A stretch of 64,000 bases of DNA from Allonocardiopsis opalescens (lineage in GTDB: Bacteria; Actinomycetota; Actinomycetes; Streptosporangiales; Streptosporangiaceae). How positions within the stretch are numbered: position 1 is the stretch's first letter; every line of letters begins with the position of its first letter. Of this stretch, positions 16,754 to 24,970 are shown piece by piece. The notes under the pieces are model-generated. The model was given only the letters and a program-made list of their open reading frames with translations, had not been told where the DNA came from and ran no database searches. The stretch spans positions 372,001 through 436,000 of the forward strand of contig NZ_PVZC01000005.1 in NCBI RefSeq assembly GCF_003002095.1. Reading direction: 5' to 3'. Both the position numbers and the translations under genes were made by a program.

Positions 16754-18748
16754 TCAGCCCACCGGCACCACGCTCACCACCGAACCGGCCGGCACGTCGT
16801 CCAGCGGCTCGATGATCGGGTAGACGGTCACCCGGTAGTCGCGCAGCAGCGCCGCGAAGTGCGACAGCAGGCTGCCGCGCAGCAGCACCGGGCAGCCCGC
16901 GCGCTTGAGGTCGAGCGCCATGGCATTGGCCAGCGCCGGATCGCGGAAGGCGGAGCGGCTGAAGTCGACGTAGGCCAGCCTGCCGGGCCTGCCGCCGCGC
17001 AGGGCGCCGGCGTCCTGCGGTCCGCGGATCGGGGTGAGCGTGCCGGTGGCGGCCGCAGCTGCGCCCGCGCCGCCGACGGCGGCGCGGAAGTACCGCAGCC
17101 GCGCCTCCTCCGGCGTCAGCGGCGACACCTGCCAGGTGACCACCCGCTCCCTGACGGGCGCGTCGCCGTGCAGCACCAGCATTTCGACCCTGGCGGGTCC
17201 GAACACCTTACGGATCGCAAGGAGATTGGCCGCCACGGCAGCGCGTTCGTCGGCGTCGAGCACCGGGAGGCGCCGCAGCTCGGCCGGCACCGGCTCGGCC
17301 GGGGTGCCGGGCACCCGCACGGCGTAGGGCTTGTCCGGCACGATCTCCCGGCGGGTGCCCGCCGTGTCCAGGTCGATCTCGTACACGTCGTGGCCGCAGG
17401 ACTCCAGGCCGTCGAGCTGCCCGTAGAGGGCCGCCACGGTGGCCACCTCGCCCTGGTCCGGTGCGGGCAGGGTGGCGATCAGCGAGGCGCGCAGGTCCGT
17501 CCAGTTGCAGACCAGCAGGGCGACCTCGGCGGTGTAGTCGTCGCGGCCGTTGTCAGCGATGAAGCGCCAGTAGCGGACGACGTGCGCCATGCAGTCGTCG
17601 GCGCTGGTCAGGAAGCCCGACTGCGGCATCAGGTCGCCGCTGTCCAGCGCCGACCAGTAGACGGACCGCATCGAGACCGGCCCCCGGGCCAGGAAGGCGT
17701 CGAAGACCGACCGGCAGGCCGCGACGACCTCGGGCGGCGGCCGTCCGCCGCTCCGCTTGAACGCCTCGAAGGCGGCGGGCAGGATGATCGAGGCCGGCAC
17801 CGTGGTGACGGCCGCCTCCCCCGCGAGCCGGAAGGGCACCAGTTTCGGACTGCGCAGGGCGGTGCCCCGGGCGTCGGCGGTGTACCGGCCGGGCGGCCCG
17901 GACGGGTCGGGGTAGGGCAGCCGGCGCGCTTGCAGCAGCCAGAGCCGGTCGGCGGAGTCGACCAGCCACTCGATGTCCAGCGGCGCCCGCTGGGTGCGTT
18001 CGAGCTCCAGGGACCAGGCGATCAGTTCGTCGGCGTGCCGGGTCTGGAGGTTCCGGTCCGGCCGGTCCGCCACCGTCCGGGCGCGCTTTCCGACCACCAG
18101 GGTGGCCGCCTCCCGCCGGTTCTCCACCACGTTCACCGGAGCGCCCTCGGCATACTCGATCAGCATCGAGCCGGCGTCGGCGGTGCCGGGCAGCAGGGTG
18201 TAGGCGACGCCGCCGAGGACGGGCTCGGGCGCGTGCTGCACCACCACCGCCATGCCCAGCTCGTACACGGGCAGGCCGTTGGCCGCGCGGTAGTCGCGGG
18301 CCTCGGGGGTGAAGGCGGAGGCCCAGACCCGCACGACGGCCGCGCAGACCTCCTCGGCCGTGCCGAGCCCGATCTCGCTGTGGTAGACGCCCGGCGAGAC
18401 CGTGCCGGGCAGGTCCTCGCTGACGAAGGACGAGCGGACGGCCACCGCGCCGCCCGCGCCGCCGGACAGTTCCGGCAAGCGGTCGCCGATCTCCTTCACC
18501 AGCTCGGGCGGGAGCGACAGCCCGCGCACGATGCGCGGCATCTCCTCGGGCCGGCTGCCGGCCGGGGCCGCGGCGGCGAAGCAGTGCCGCAGCACCGAGG
18601 TGGACACGCAGAACGACGGCGGGCAGGGCGCCGAGCGGCCGAGGATCGCGCCCAGCCCGCGCGCCTTGCCGCCGATCTCGGCGATGGGCGTCCGCGCGTA
18701 GTCGGCGTCGGCGACGATCCAGCCGGCCGGCAGGACCGGGGCCCTCAC
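16754..18748 (-). CDS. PEP-synthase/PPDK-like ATP-grasp protein without the phosphohistidine and PEP-binding domains
   Basis: A 664-residue protein. The first 320 residues follow the N-terminal ATP-binding domain of PEP synthase and rifampin phosphotransferase (GGKARGLG near 22; PPSFCVST; VAVRSSFVSEDLPGTVSPGVY; GMAVVVQH; IEWLVDSADRLWLLQARR). The swivelling His domain and TIM-barrel of full PEP synthases are absent; instead a C-terminal region of about 340 residues of unrecognised type follows (ending with LLRDYRVTVYPIIEPLDDVP). The start GTG at 18748 overlaps the stop of the upstream ThiC-like gene by 4 bp, so the two are coupled and presumably act in one pathway. It may activate a substrate by ATP-dependent phosphorylation. 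Its role is unknown. Confidence 0.75.
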   Translation of the reverse strand: MRAPVLPAGWIVADADYARTPIAEIGGKARGLGAILGRSAPCPPSFCVSTSVLRHCFAAAAPAGSRPEEMPRIVRGLSLPPELVKEIGDRLPELSGGAGGAVAVRSSFVSEDLPGTVSPGVYHSEIGLGTAEEVCAAVVRVWASAFTPEARDYRAANGLPVYELGMAVVVQHAPEPVLGGVAYTLLPGTADAGSMLIEYAEGAPVNVVENRREAATLVVGKRARTVADRPDRNLQTRHADELIAWSLELERTQRAPLDIEWLVDSADRLWLLQARRLPYPDPSGPPGRYTADARGTALRSPKLVPFRLAGEAAVTTVPASIILPAAFEAFKRSGGRPPPEVVAACRSVFDAFLARGPVSMRSVYWSALDSGDLMPQSGFLTSADDCMAHVVRYWRFIADNGRDDYTAEVALLVCNWTDLRASLIATLPAPDQGEVATVAALYGQLDGLESCGHDVYEIDLDTAGTRREIVPDKPYAVRVPGTPAEPVPAELRRLPVLDADERAAVAANLLAIRKVFGPARVEMLVLHGDAPVRERVVTWQVSPLTPEEARLRYFRAAVGGAGAAAAATGTLTPIRGPQDAGALRGGRPGRLAYVDFSRSAFRDPALANAMALDLKRAGCPVLLRGSLLSHFAALLRDYRVTVYPIIEPLDDVPAGSVVSVVPVG

Positions 18749-19926
18749 GTGAGGGCCGTCCGGGCCCGCACCAGCGGGCACGCGCCCGAGCACATCGTGC
18801 AGGCCTGGCCCTCGTGGTAGCCGAGCCGGTCGAACAGCGCGACGGCGTCGCCGCGGTGGATGGCCAGGTGCGCCATGCCCGCCCAGTCGTTGCGGTTGCG
18901 CGCCTCCGACAGCTTGGCGTCGCGGCCGAGGTCGCCGTGCCGGCTCACCCCGGCGGCGTGCAGCGCGATCTGGAAGTACTTCACCGCCTGGGTCATGTCG
19001 TCGATCGTCGGCATATGGCAGTGCTCGCCCGCGGTGACGCAGGTGATCCACGAGGTGTCGTGCCGGGCGGCGGTGGTCGCGCCGATCGCGCCGACGACGT
19101 CGTCGTAGCCGATGCCGATGTCGGTGGGCGTGGGGCCGAGAGCGCCGAAGGGCGCTCCGTGCAGCTTGGTGCGGCCCAGTTCGCAGTAGACCGGGATGAG
19201 GTCGAGCGGTACGTGGTTGACCAGCTCGACCGAGACCTTGACGCCCCGCTCGTGCGCCCGGCGCACCAGTTCGGCCTGGTGGTCGACCTCTTCGAGGTGG
19301 GTGGCGTCCAGGGCGTCGGCGATGCTGCCCGGGCGGTAGGTGCCGGCCAGGCTGAGCGCCATGCCGCTGTCGCGGCAGATGCCGAGGATGTCGTCGAAGT
19401 TCTCCAGGTACGGGTTCTCCCGCCCGGACCGCAGCGACACCTCGGCCATCATCGCGCCGCCGCGGCTGGTCACCGGGATGGCGCGCGTGCTGTCCTTGAT
19501 CCGCTCCGCCATCGCGAGGGTGCCGGAGGCGTGGATGGTCACGAAGTCGACGCCCTGGCGGGCCTGGCCGTCGAGCACGGTGAGCACGGCCGAGCGGGCG
19601 TCCTCGCCCCGGCGGGTGATGCGGCGGTGGATCTCGTAGGTGGGGACCGTGCCGAAGACGATGTCGAGGGAGTCCAGGACGCGCTCGCGCAGCCGGGTGT
19701 CGTCATTGGTGGTGACGTCGGTGAGGGTCTGGACGCCTAACTCCTGCGCGCGCACGGCCTTGGCGTACTCCAGGTCGGCGTCCGTCTCGCCCGGGGTGAC
19801 CCCGATGATGACGCCCAGCACCGGCGGGTGCGGGCGGCCCATCAGGGCGCCGCTGATGGCGTGGGAATCGTTCTTCATCAGATACGAGACGGGGTTTTCC
19901 ACCGGCACGGACTCGTCGGGCATCAT
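18745..19926 (-). CDS. ThiC-like radical-SAM enzyme with altered cluster motif
   Basis: A 393-residue homologue of phosphomethylpyrimidine synthase (ThiC), shorter than the usual 420-630. ThiC landmarks are clear: FGTVPTYE, VDFVTIHASG, VTSRGGAMMAEVSLRS, RPGSIADALDATHLEE, NHVPLDLIP, APFGALGPTPTDIGIGYD, TAGEHCHMP. The C-terminal [4Fe-4S] motif is CTMCSGAC, that is CX2CX3C, whereas true ThiC has CX2CX4C. Two other conserved segments are changed: GDGLRPGS to AGTYRPGS, and EGPGHVP to ELVNHVP. No TPP riboswitch is visible upstream. These points suggest a paralogue working on a different aminoimidazole-like substrate, coupled to the downstream ATP-grasp protein. The ribosome-binding site AGAGGAG lies 9 bases before the first ATG. 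Confidence 0.8.
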   Translation of the reverse strand: MMPDESVPVENPVSYLMKNDSHAISGALMGRPHPPVLGVIIGVTPGETDADLEYAKAVRAQELGVQTLTDVTTNDDTRLRERVLDSLDIVFGTVPTYEIHRRITRRGEDARSAVLTVLDGQARQGVDFVTIHASGTLAMAERIKDSTRAIPVTSRGGAMMAEVSLRSGRENPYLENFDDILGICRDSGMALSLAGTYRPGSIADALDATHLEEVDHQAELVRRAHERGVKVSVELVNHVPLDLIPVYCELGRTKLHGAPFGALGPTPTDIGIGYDDVVGAIGATTAARHDTSWITCVTAGEHCHMPTIDDMTQAVKYFQIALHAAGVSRHGDLGRDAKLSEARNRNDWAGMAHLAIHRGDAVALFDRLGYHEGQACTMCSGACPLVRARTALT

Positions 19927-20352
19927 AATGCGCCGCTCCTCTGGGAACAGGTCGGCGGCCGCGACGCGAATGGCTGACGTCCGGGCGAATGCGAGCCATG
20001 GGGGCGATGGCGCCGAATGGGCATCTCGAAAGAGGGTACTTCAGCGCGCAGCCGGTGAGAAGAAGCCGGGAAGAGGGATCGGATGATCGATTTCCCGCTG
20101 ATCATGCGGACCGCGATTCCGGCACGGACGGCAGCGGGCGGGAATCGGCGATCTTGGGGCGAAAGGCATGGGACGGCCGTGATTCAGGCGGTGTATAAAG
20201 CATTGTGAGACGGAATGAGATCGTTTCCGGTCATTGATCCCATGCGCACGGGAACCCGGTCCCTCTGGTGGAGCGGAGCGGCCGATCGAAAAGGGGCATT
20301 GCCCCGGCACGGACGATCCGGGCGGCGTACTGTGAGAGCCACGGAGGTGGCG
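19927..20352. other. Divergent intergenic region
   Basis: This spacer lies between the ThiC-like gene and the acetamidase gene. No gene is supported. The characteristic CTGAGA and ACCTGA elements of a TPP riboswitch were looked for on the ThiC side and not seen. Confidence 0.45.
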
Positions 20353-21279
20353 ATGGGCACGTCGTATGCGCTGGAGCCCGATGACCGGACCCTGCGCGGC
20401 CACTTCTCCCCCGACTTCCCGCCCGTGCTCAGCGTCGACCCCGGCGACTCCGTGCGGGTGCGCACCCTGGACGCCTGGTGGTCCACCGGCCCCTACCTCG
20501 GCGACGACGTCGCCGAGCGGCCCCGCGTCCCGCAGTACCGCGAGGGCTACGGGCACGCGCTCACCGGCCCGATCGAGGTGCGCGGCGCGCAGCCCGGCAT
20601 GGTGCTGGAGGTGCGCGTCGACGCGGTCGTGCCCGACGTCTGGGGCACCTGCGCGCTGGCGCAGCCCGAGCTGAACGCCCGGTACGGCCTGCCGCCGGCG
20701 GGCACCGTGCACGACTGGACGCTCGACCCCGTCGCGATGACCGGCCGCAACCAGCACGGCCACACCGTGGGGCTGCGCCCGTTCCTCGGCATCATGGGCA
20801 TGCCCCCGCCCGAGCCCGGGCTGCACCCCACCTTCCCGCCCCGGCGGCACGGCGGGAACCTCGACTGCAAGGACCTCGTCGCCGGGAGCACGCTGTACCT
20901 CCCCGTCCCCGTCGAGGGCGCGCTGTTCTCCGTAGGCGACGGCCACGCCGCCCAGGGCGACGGCGAGATCGGCGGCACCGCGATCGAGTGCCCGATGCGG
21001 CGGGTGGACCTGCGGCTCGACCTGCGCGACGACTGGGCGCTCGACACCCCGGTCGCGCACACCCCCTCGGGCTGGCTGGCCTTCGGGCTGGCCGAGGACC
21101 TCGACACCGCCACCGCCCGGGCGCTGGACGCGATGTTCGCCCTGATCGGTCGCCTGCACGAGGTCTCGCGTGCGGATGCCGTCATGCTGGCCAGCGTCGC
21201 CGTCGACCTGCGGATCACCCAGATCGTGAACGGCGTCGTGGGGGTGCACGCGGTACTGCCGCCCGGGGCCATTCGCTGA
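20353..21279 (+). CDS. Acetamidase/formamidase family hydrolase
   Basis: A 308-residue cytoplasmic amidase of the FmdA/AmdA family, which releases ammonia from formamide, acetamide or related small amides. Family features are VLSVDPGDSVRVRTLDAW, GPIEVRGAQPGMVLEVRV, a central HGHTVGLRPFLGIMG, GGNLDCKDL, and the metal/active-site strand SVGDGHAAQGDGEIGGTAIE. The frame opens earlier at 20215, but ATG 20353 has GGAGG at 20343-20347 and begins where homology begins. It is divergent from the ThiC-like/ATP-grasp operon. ThiC-type chemistry produces formate, so an amidase acting on a formyl or carboxamide intermediate is conceivable, but this link is only inferred from position. Confidence 0.88.
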   Translation: MGTSYALEPDDRTLRGHFSPDFPPVLSVDPGDSVRVRTLDAWWSTGPYLGDDVAERPRVPQYREGYGHALTGPIEVRGAQPGMVLEVRVDAVVPDVWGTCALAQPELNARYGLPPAGTVHDWTLDPVAMTGRNQHGHTVGLRPFLGIMGMPPPEPGLHPTFPPRRHGGNLDCKDLVAGSTLYLPVPVEGALFSVGDGHAAQGDGEIGGTAIECPMRRVDLRLDLRDDWALDTPVAHTPSGWLAFGLAEDLDTATARALDAMFALIGRLHEVSRADAVMLASVAVDLRITQIVNGVVGVHAVLPPGAIR

Positions 21280-21499
21280 TCCGACCCCGGCACCGCCATT
21301 TCCCAGATTCCCAGACGTTCGTGTTTGATCGGTATAAGCTCGGCACAGCGGAGGGAGAACGCAATAGAACCTGCGGCGACCAGGCCGAACACTATTTCGG
21401 CCGAATCGGCGGCGTTCCGTGATCGAGATTTGTGATCGCGATTTCGCGTGACCCGGTCCGCGCCTCCTTTATCCCCGATATCGCCGGGAGGACCGGACC

Positions 21500-22243
21500 G
21501 TGCCAGCAGAGAGAGTCGCCCTCGTCACCGGAGGGTCCCGGGGAATCGGCCGGGCGATCGCCGAAAGGCTCGCCGGCGACGGATACTCCGTCATCGTTAA
21601 CTACCTGGAATCGGAGGCGGCGGCCGAAGAGGTCGTCGCCGGCCTGCCGGAAGGCGTGCGCGGCCTGGCGGTCCAGGCCGACGTCTCCAGGCGCGAGGAC
21701 GTCTCGGCCATGGCCCGGCGGGTCTCCGACGAGTTCGGCCGCCTCGACCTCTTGGTCAACAACGCCGGCCAGACCCTGGTCGGCGACTGGCGCACCCTCG
21801 ACCCCGCCACCTGGGACCGCGTCCTGCAGATCAACCTCACCGGCGTCTTCAACTGCGTCCAGGCCCTCGCCCCGCTGATCGCCCGCACCTCCGACCAGGG
21901 CCGCATCGTCAACATCGGCTCCGTCTACGCCGACATCGGCACCGGCTTCGTCGCCGGCTACGTCTCCGCCAAATCGGCCGTCCGCACCCTCACCCGCGTG
22001 TTCGCCACCGAACTCGCCCCCGACATCCTGGTCAACGCCATCGCCCCCGGCGACATCGACACCGAGATGACCCGCTCCGCCGGCCCCGAATTCATCGCCG
22101 CCACCATCGACAAGACCCCTCTCAAGCGCCTCGGCACCCCCGTCGAGATCGCCGCCGTCGTCGCCTTCCTCGCCTCCCCCGCCGCCGCCTTCATCACCGG
22201 CCAGACCATCACCGTCGACGGCGGCCGGGGACTGCCGAGCTGA
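21500..22243 (+). CDS. Short-chain dehydrogenase/reductase, FabG-like
   Basis: A 247-residue classical SDR. It has [15 protein letters not shown] (NADP-binding glycine motif, residues 10-16), [12 protein letters not shown] (NNAG), the catalytic Ser in [12 protein letters not shown], the YVSAK catalytic Tyr-Lys pair, and the C-terminal [12 protein letters not shown]. The length and termini match 3-oxoacyl-ACP reductases and related alcohol dehydrogenases. The start is GTG at 21500 preceded by GGGAGGA. It ends 31 bp before the stop of the convergent dpdD gene, so it marks the left edge of the dpd island. The substrate cannot be deduced. Confidence 0.92.
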   Translation: MPAERVALVTGGSRGIGRAIAERLAGDGYSVIVNYLESEAAAEEVVAGLPEGVRGLAVQADVSRREDVSAMARRVSDEFGRLDLLVNNAGQTLVGDWRTLDPATWDRVLQINLTGVFNCVQALAPLIARTSDQGRIVNIGSVYADIGTGFVAGYVSAKSAVRTLTRVFATELAPDILVNAIAPGDIDTEMTRSAGPEFIAATIDKTPLKRLGTPVEIAAVVAFLASPAAAFITGQTITVDGGRGLPS

Positions 22244-22274
22244 GGCCCGCTTGACGGCGCGGTGACCTCGGCCT

Positions 22275-24443
22275 CTAGCGCCTGACCGCGTGCGCTGCGC
22301 CGTCAGTAGCGGAAAGGTGCTCTTCGAGTGCCTGGACGAGGCCCGTGATTCCTTGTCCCCGCGGCATGATCTGCTCGCTCTTGGGCCTGACCTCGTCGAT
22401 CGCATCCGTTGCGGCGTGTTTGGCGTGCCAGATGTCGACGATCAAATAGTCGGCCCGTTCGGCGAGTGCACGCAAGCTCGCTGTGGCCACCTTGTCGGAG
22501 TTGACGTCGATCTTTTTCGGGTGGCATAGACGGGACAATCGGTTGGCCAGCAGGGCCTGGGCTCGGGGCTGCAGCGAGTAGAGGCCGACCACCGCACCAT
22601 CGAGCCGTTTCCATACAGAGCCGGCATCGGACGTGTCCGTAGGGGCACGCCGCACCGGTACTCCGGCTTCGTCGCCTAGGACCTCCAACTCCAACTGCTG
22701 ACGCGCGCTGAGTCGTTGTTCGAAACTCTGGCATGTGCCGAGCACCTCGGAGATGACGGCCAGCCGTGCCGCCGGTTCCGGGCAAGGCGCGTATAGCAGG
22801 ACATCGACCAGGCTGAGACCCCAGTCGACCGCCGCAGGCGAGGCGATCAGGGTCCACAGTCGACTCGTCTCTGACAACCTCTCTTGGTAGTCGGATTCGG
22901 CGGGTCCGCACGCCAGGAATCTCTTGACCAGCAACAGGTACGCATCGCGCACCGGTTCGCTCAGATTGGGCTGGTCGGCCAGCAGTATGAGGACGGTGTC
23001 GAAGAACGCATCGCTTCGCATCGTGTCGACCGCTTCGGCCACCGACCGGCATAGAACGTCCAGCGCACGCTTGACCTGCTCCTTGTTGTCGCCGCCCCAG
23101 GCGGCCAGCACCTGGTTGGCGAGGTGCTGGAGGTCAGGTTCCGAAAGCGTCTCCAGTCCCGCCCACTGCGTGTGCTGGGACCGCAGGACATGATCGGCGT
23201 CCGGCCACCGTTCCCTGGCCAGCCGGGCGCTCCACTCCACCCAGCCCCCGCAGGTGCCGTCGACCAGTCGGTCCAATTCCGACAGATCTCTCTGCAAGCG
23301 ACGGTTCGGTCGCAGCCGCCCTTCCGCTTCGAATCCTCGTACCGCCGAAAGGACCGCAGGCGCACTCTCATTGGCTTCTCCCGCTTCCAGAACGGCCTGT
23401 ACGGCCAGGTCTGCGGCTGCTGGATCCGGCGCTTCGAGGAACGCGCGCGTCACCGCACCGTACTGCGCCTGGTCGAACAGGTCCTGGATGCTGTGGACCG
23501 CGGACACGTGCGCGACGGTGTCGGCGCCGGCGGCCAGTCGTTCCAGCCGCTCACGCTCGCCATCGACGGCGACGGCGCCCAGCAGCCGTTCCACACGGCC
23601 CCTGTCTCCTTGGGCGGTGGCCGTCACTATCGCGACCGAACGACCGGCCTCGGTAATAGGTATATCAACGGCATTGAGCAGTGTCCCGAAGCGGGCACCG
23701 AGCTCGACCTGCGCGTAGACCTCATCAGCAGACTGACCGCCGATGCACCGCTCGGCGAGCTCCGTCCACCACAGCATCTGCAGCAGGATCTCGTTCACGG
23801 CTCGGGGCCGCCGGGCGCGAAGCATCTCCTGCAGATAGGGAAGGGCCTGCAACTCCTTCCAGCGCTCGAGGCGACCGAGCAGTTCGACGTCCAGGAACCG
23901 GAGATTCTCGGCACTGAGCCGACCGGTCAGCCGGAGGTTCTCCAACGCGCGTTCGGCGGCACGACCATTGTGTCCCAGCAGTGCGAGCCTGAAGTCGCGA
24001 AGCAGATCGACATGTGAAGGTCGGACGGGCCGCGGCCGTGCATCCTTCCCGTCCACGGTCGCGACAGCGTCCTCGATCCGCTCAAGCATGTCGTCCATGG
24101 ACTCCGTCGTACGACGCAGATACGACAGATGCCTGATTCCGATGGAATGGAGAATCCCGTCAGCGCCGCCGTCGTCCGAACTCATGGTCTGAGGTTCCAG
24201 AACAGCCGTCGCCGGACCGAGGAAGGCGTCGAGCACCTCCTGCCCGCGCCGCTGCCCCTCACGGTCCGTTGAGACGAGGTAAAAGCCGGCCGGTTTGCGT
24301 TCCAGCGGGATGACCATCCAGCCGTCCGGTCTTTGTGTCCAGGCTCGCGCCTCGGTTTCGAACAGGACCTCGATACGCTCTCGCATCGGTCCGAAGCGCA
24401 CAGTGTCGCCGAGCGCCTGGCGGAGTGCATCAGCGCGGTTCAT
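22275..24443 (-). CDS. dpdD: DpdD, restriction-associated protein of the dpd DNA-modification system
   Basis: A 722-residue protein with no catalytic motif that I recognise. It is rich in helical repeats in the middle (for example ALENLRLTGRLSAENLRFLD, ALPYLQEMLRARRPRAVNE) and ends in a domain with ADYLIVDIWHAKHAATDAID. Identification as DpdD comes from its size and its place as the only large uncharacterised protein in an otherwise full dpd gene set. In Salmonella Montevideo dpdD is one of the genes linked to the restriction-like phenotype and not needed to make the modified base. The ATG overlaps the stop of dpdK by 4 bp, so it is the last gene of the minus-strand operon. The assignment is context-based. 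Confidence 0.72.
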   Translation of the reverse strand: MNRADALRQALGDTVRFGPMRERIEVLFETEARAWTQRPDGWMVIPLERKPAGFYLVSTDREGQRRGQEVLDAFLGPATAVLEPQTMSSDDGGADGILHSIGIRHLSYLRRTTESMDDMLERIEDAVATVDGKDARPRPVRPSHVDLLRDFRLALLGHNGRAAERALENLRLTGRLSAENLRFLDVELLGRLERWKELQALPYLQEMLRARRPRAVNEILLQMLWWTELAERCIGGQSADEVYAQVELGARFGTLLNAVDIPITEAGRSVAIVTATAQGDRGRVERLLGAVAVDGERERLERLAAGADTVAHVSAVHSIQDLFDQAQYGAVTRAFLEAPDPAAADLAVQAVLEAGEANESAPAVLSAVRGFEAEGRLRPNRRLQRDLSELDRLVDGTCGGWVEWSARLARERWPDADHVLRSQHTQWAGLETLSEPDLQHLANQVLAAWGGDNKEQVKRALDVLCRSVAEAVDTMRSDAFFDTVLILLADQPNLSEPVRDAYLLLVKRFLACGPAESDYQERLSETSRLWTLIASPAAVDWGLSLVDVLLYAPCPEPAARLAVISEVLGTCQSFEQRLSARQQLELEVLGDEAGVPVRRAPTDTSDAGSVWKRLDGAVVGLYSLQPRAQALLANRLSRLCHPKKIDVNSDKVATASLRALAERADYLIVDIWHAKHAATDAIDEVRPKSEQIMPRGQGITGLVQALEEHLSATDGAAHAVRR

Positions 24444-24970
24444 AGCTCACCTCCGAACCGACCGTAGACATCAGTGCGCGCTTGAGCGACGTATTCGGAA
24501 TCCGTCTTCAACTCCACCTGTTCTTCACGCAGATGAATGCCATGACGAGTGATGTTCATACTGCCGGCCAGCGCATAGTCGTCTCCGGTGATCGACTTGG
24601 TGTGCAGCCGCCCGGTGGCGTCGGCCTCTATTCGAATTTTGTCTTCCACGTTTAGATCACGGGCGAGCTGCCTGAGTCGCCGCGTGAACGTGTCATTGCG
24701 GTTGTCGGTCGTGGTGGCGACCACAATTTGAGCGCCTTCCGCGGCCAGCGCGGCGAGGACTTCGGTCAGACGGATAGGGCGTCGGCCGAAGCGGGTGAGT
24801 GCTGAGAACGCACCGACGGAATTATCGACCACATCGACGTCCGTGATCCACGGGGAGATGAGCCACAGGGTCTTGCTCGGGTGAATGAGCTCGGCGGCGA
24901 ACAGCGCGCCGAGCAGATCCAGCACCTCGCTGGAACTCTGCGCGCTGGACTTGCGGATGACACGGTTCAC
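24440..24970 (-). CDS. dpdK: DpdK, phospholipase D-like nuclease
   Basis: A 176-residue single-domain PLD-superfamily protein. It carries one HKD motif, HTKSITGD (H123, K125, D130), followed by the conserved GSMN. The N-terminal strands LWLISPWITDVD and IVVATTTDN fit the PLD nuclease core. One HKD copy implies action as a homodimer, as in Nuc and BfiI-type nucleases. It is the probable DNA-cutting component of the dpd restriction arm. Its GTG start overlaps the dpdJ stop and its stop overlaps the dpdD start, each by 4 bp, so it is translated in step with both. Confidence 0.88.
   Translation of the reverse strand: MNRVIRKSSAQSSSEVLDLLGALFAAELIHPSKTLWLISPWITDVDVVDNSVGAFSALTRFGRRPIRLTEVLAALAAEGAQIVVATTTDNRNDTFTRRLRQLARDLNVEDKIRIEADATGRLHTKSITGDDYALAGSMNITRHGIHLREEQVELKTDSEYVAQARTDVYGRFGGEL

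Noticed and set aside
19927-20352. Possible TPP riboswitch upstream of the ThiC-like gene
   Set aside because: The conserved CTGAGA and ACCTGA elements of a TPP aptamer are absent from the interval on the relevant strand.
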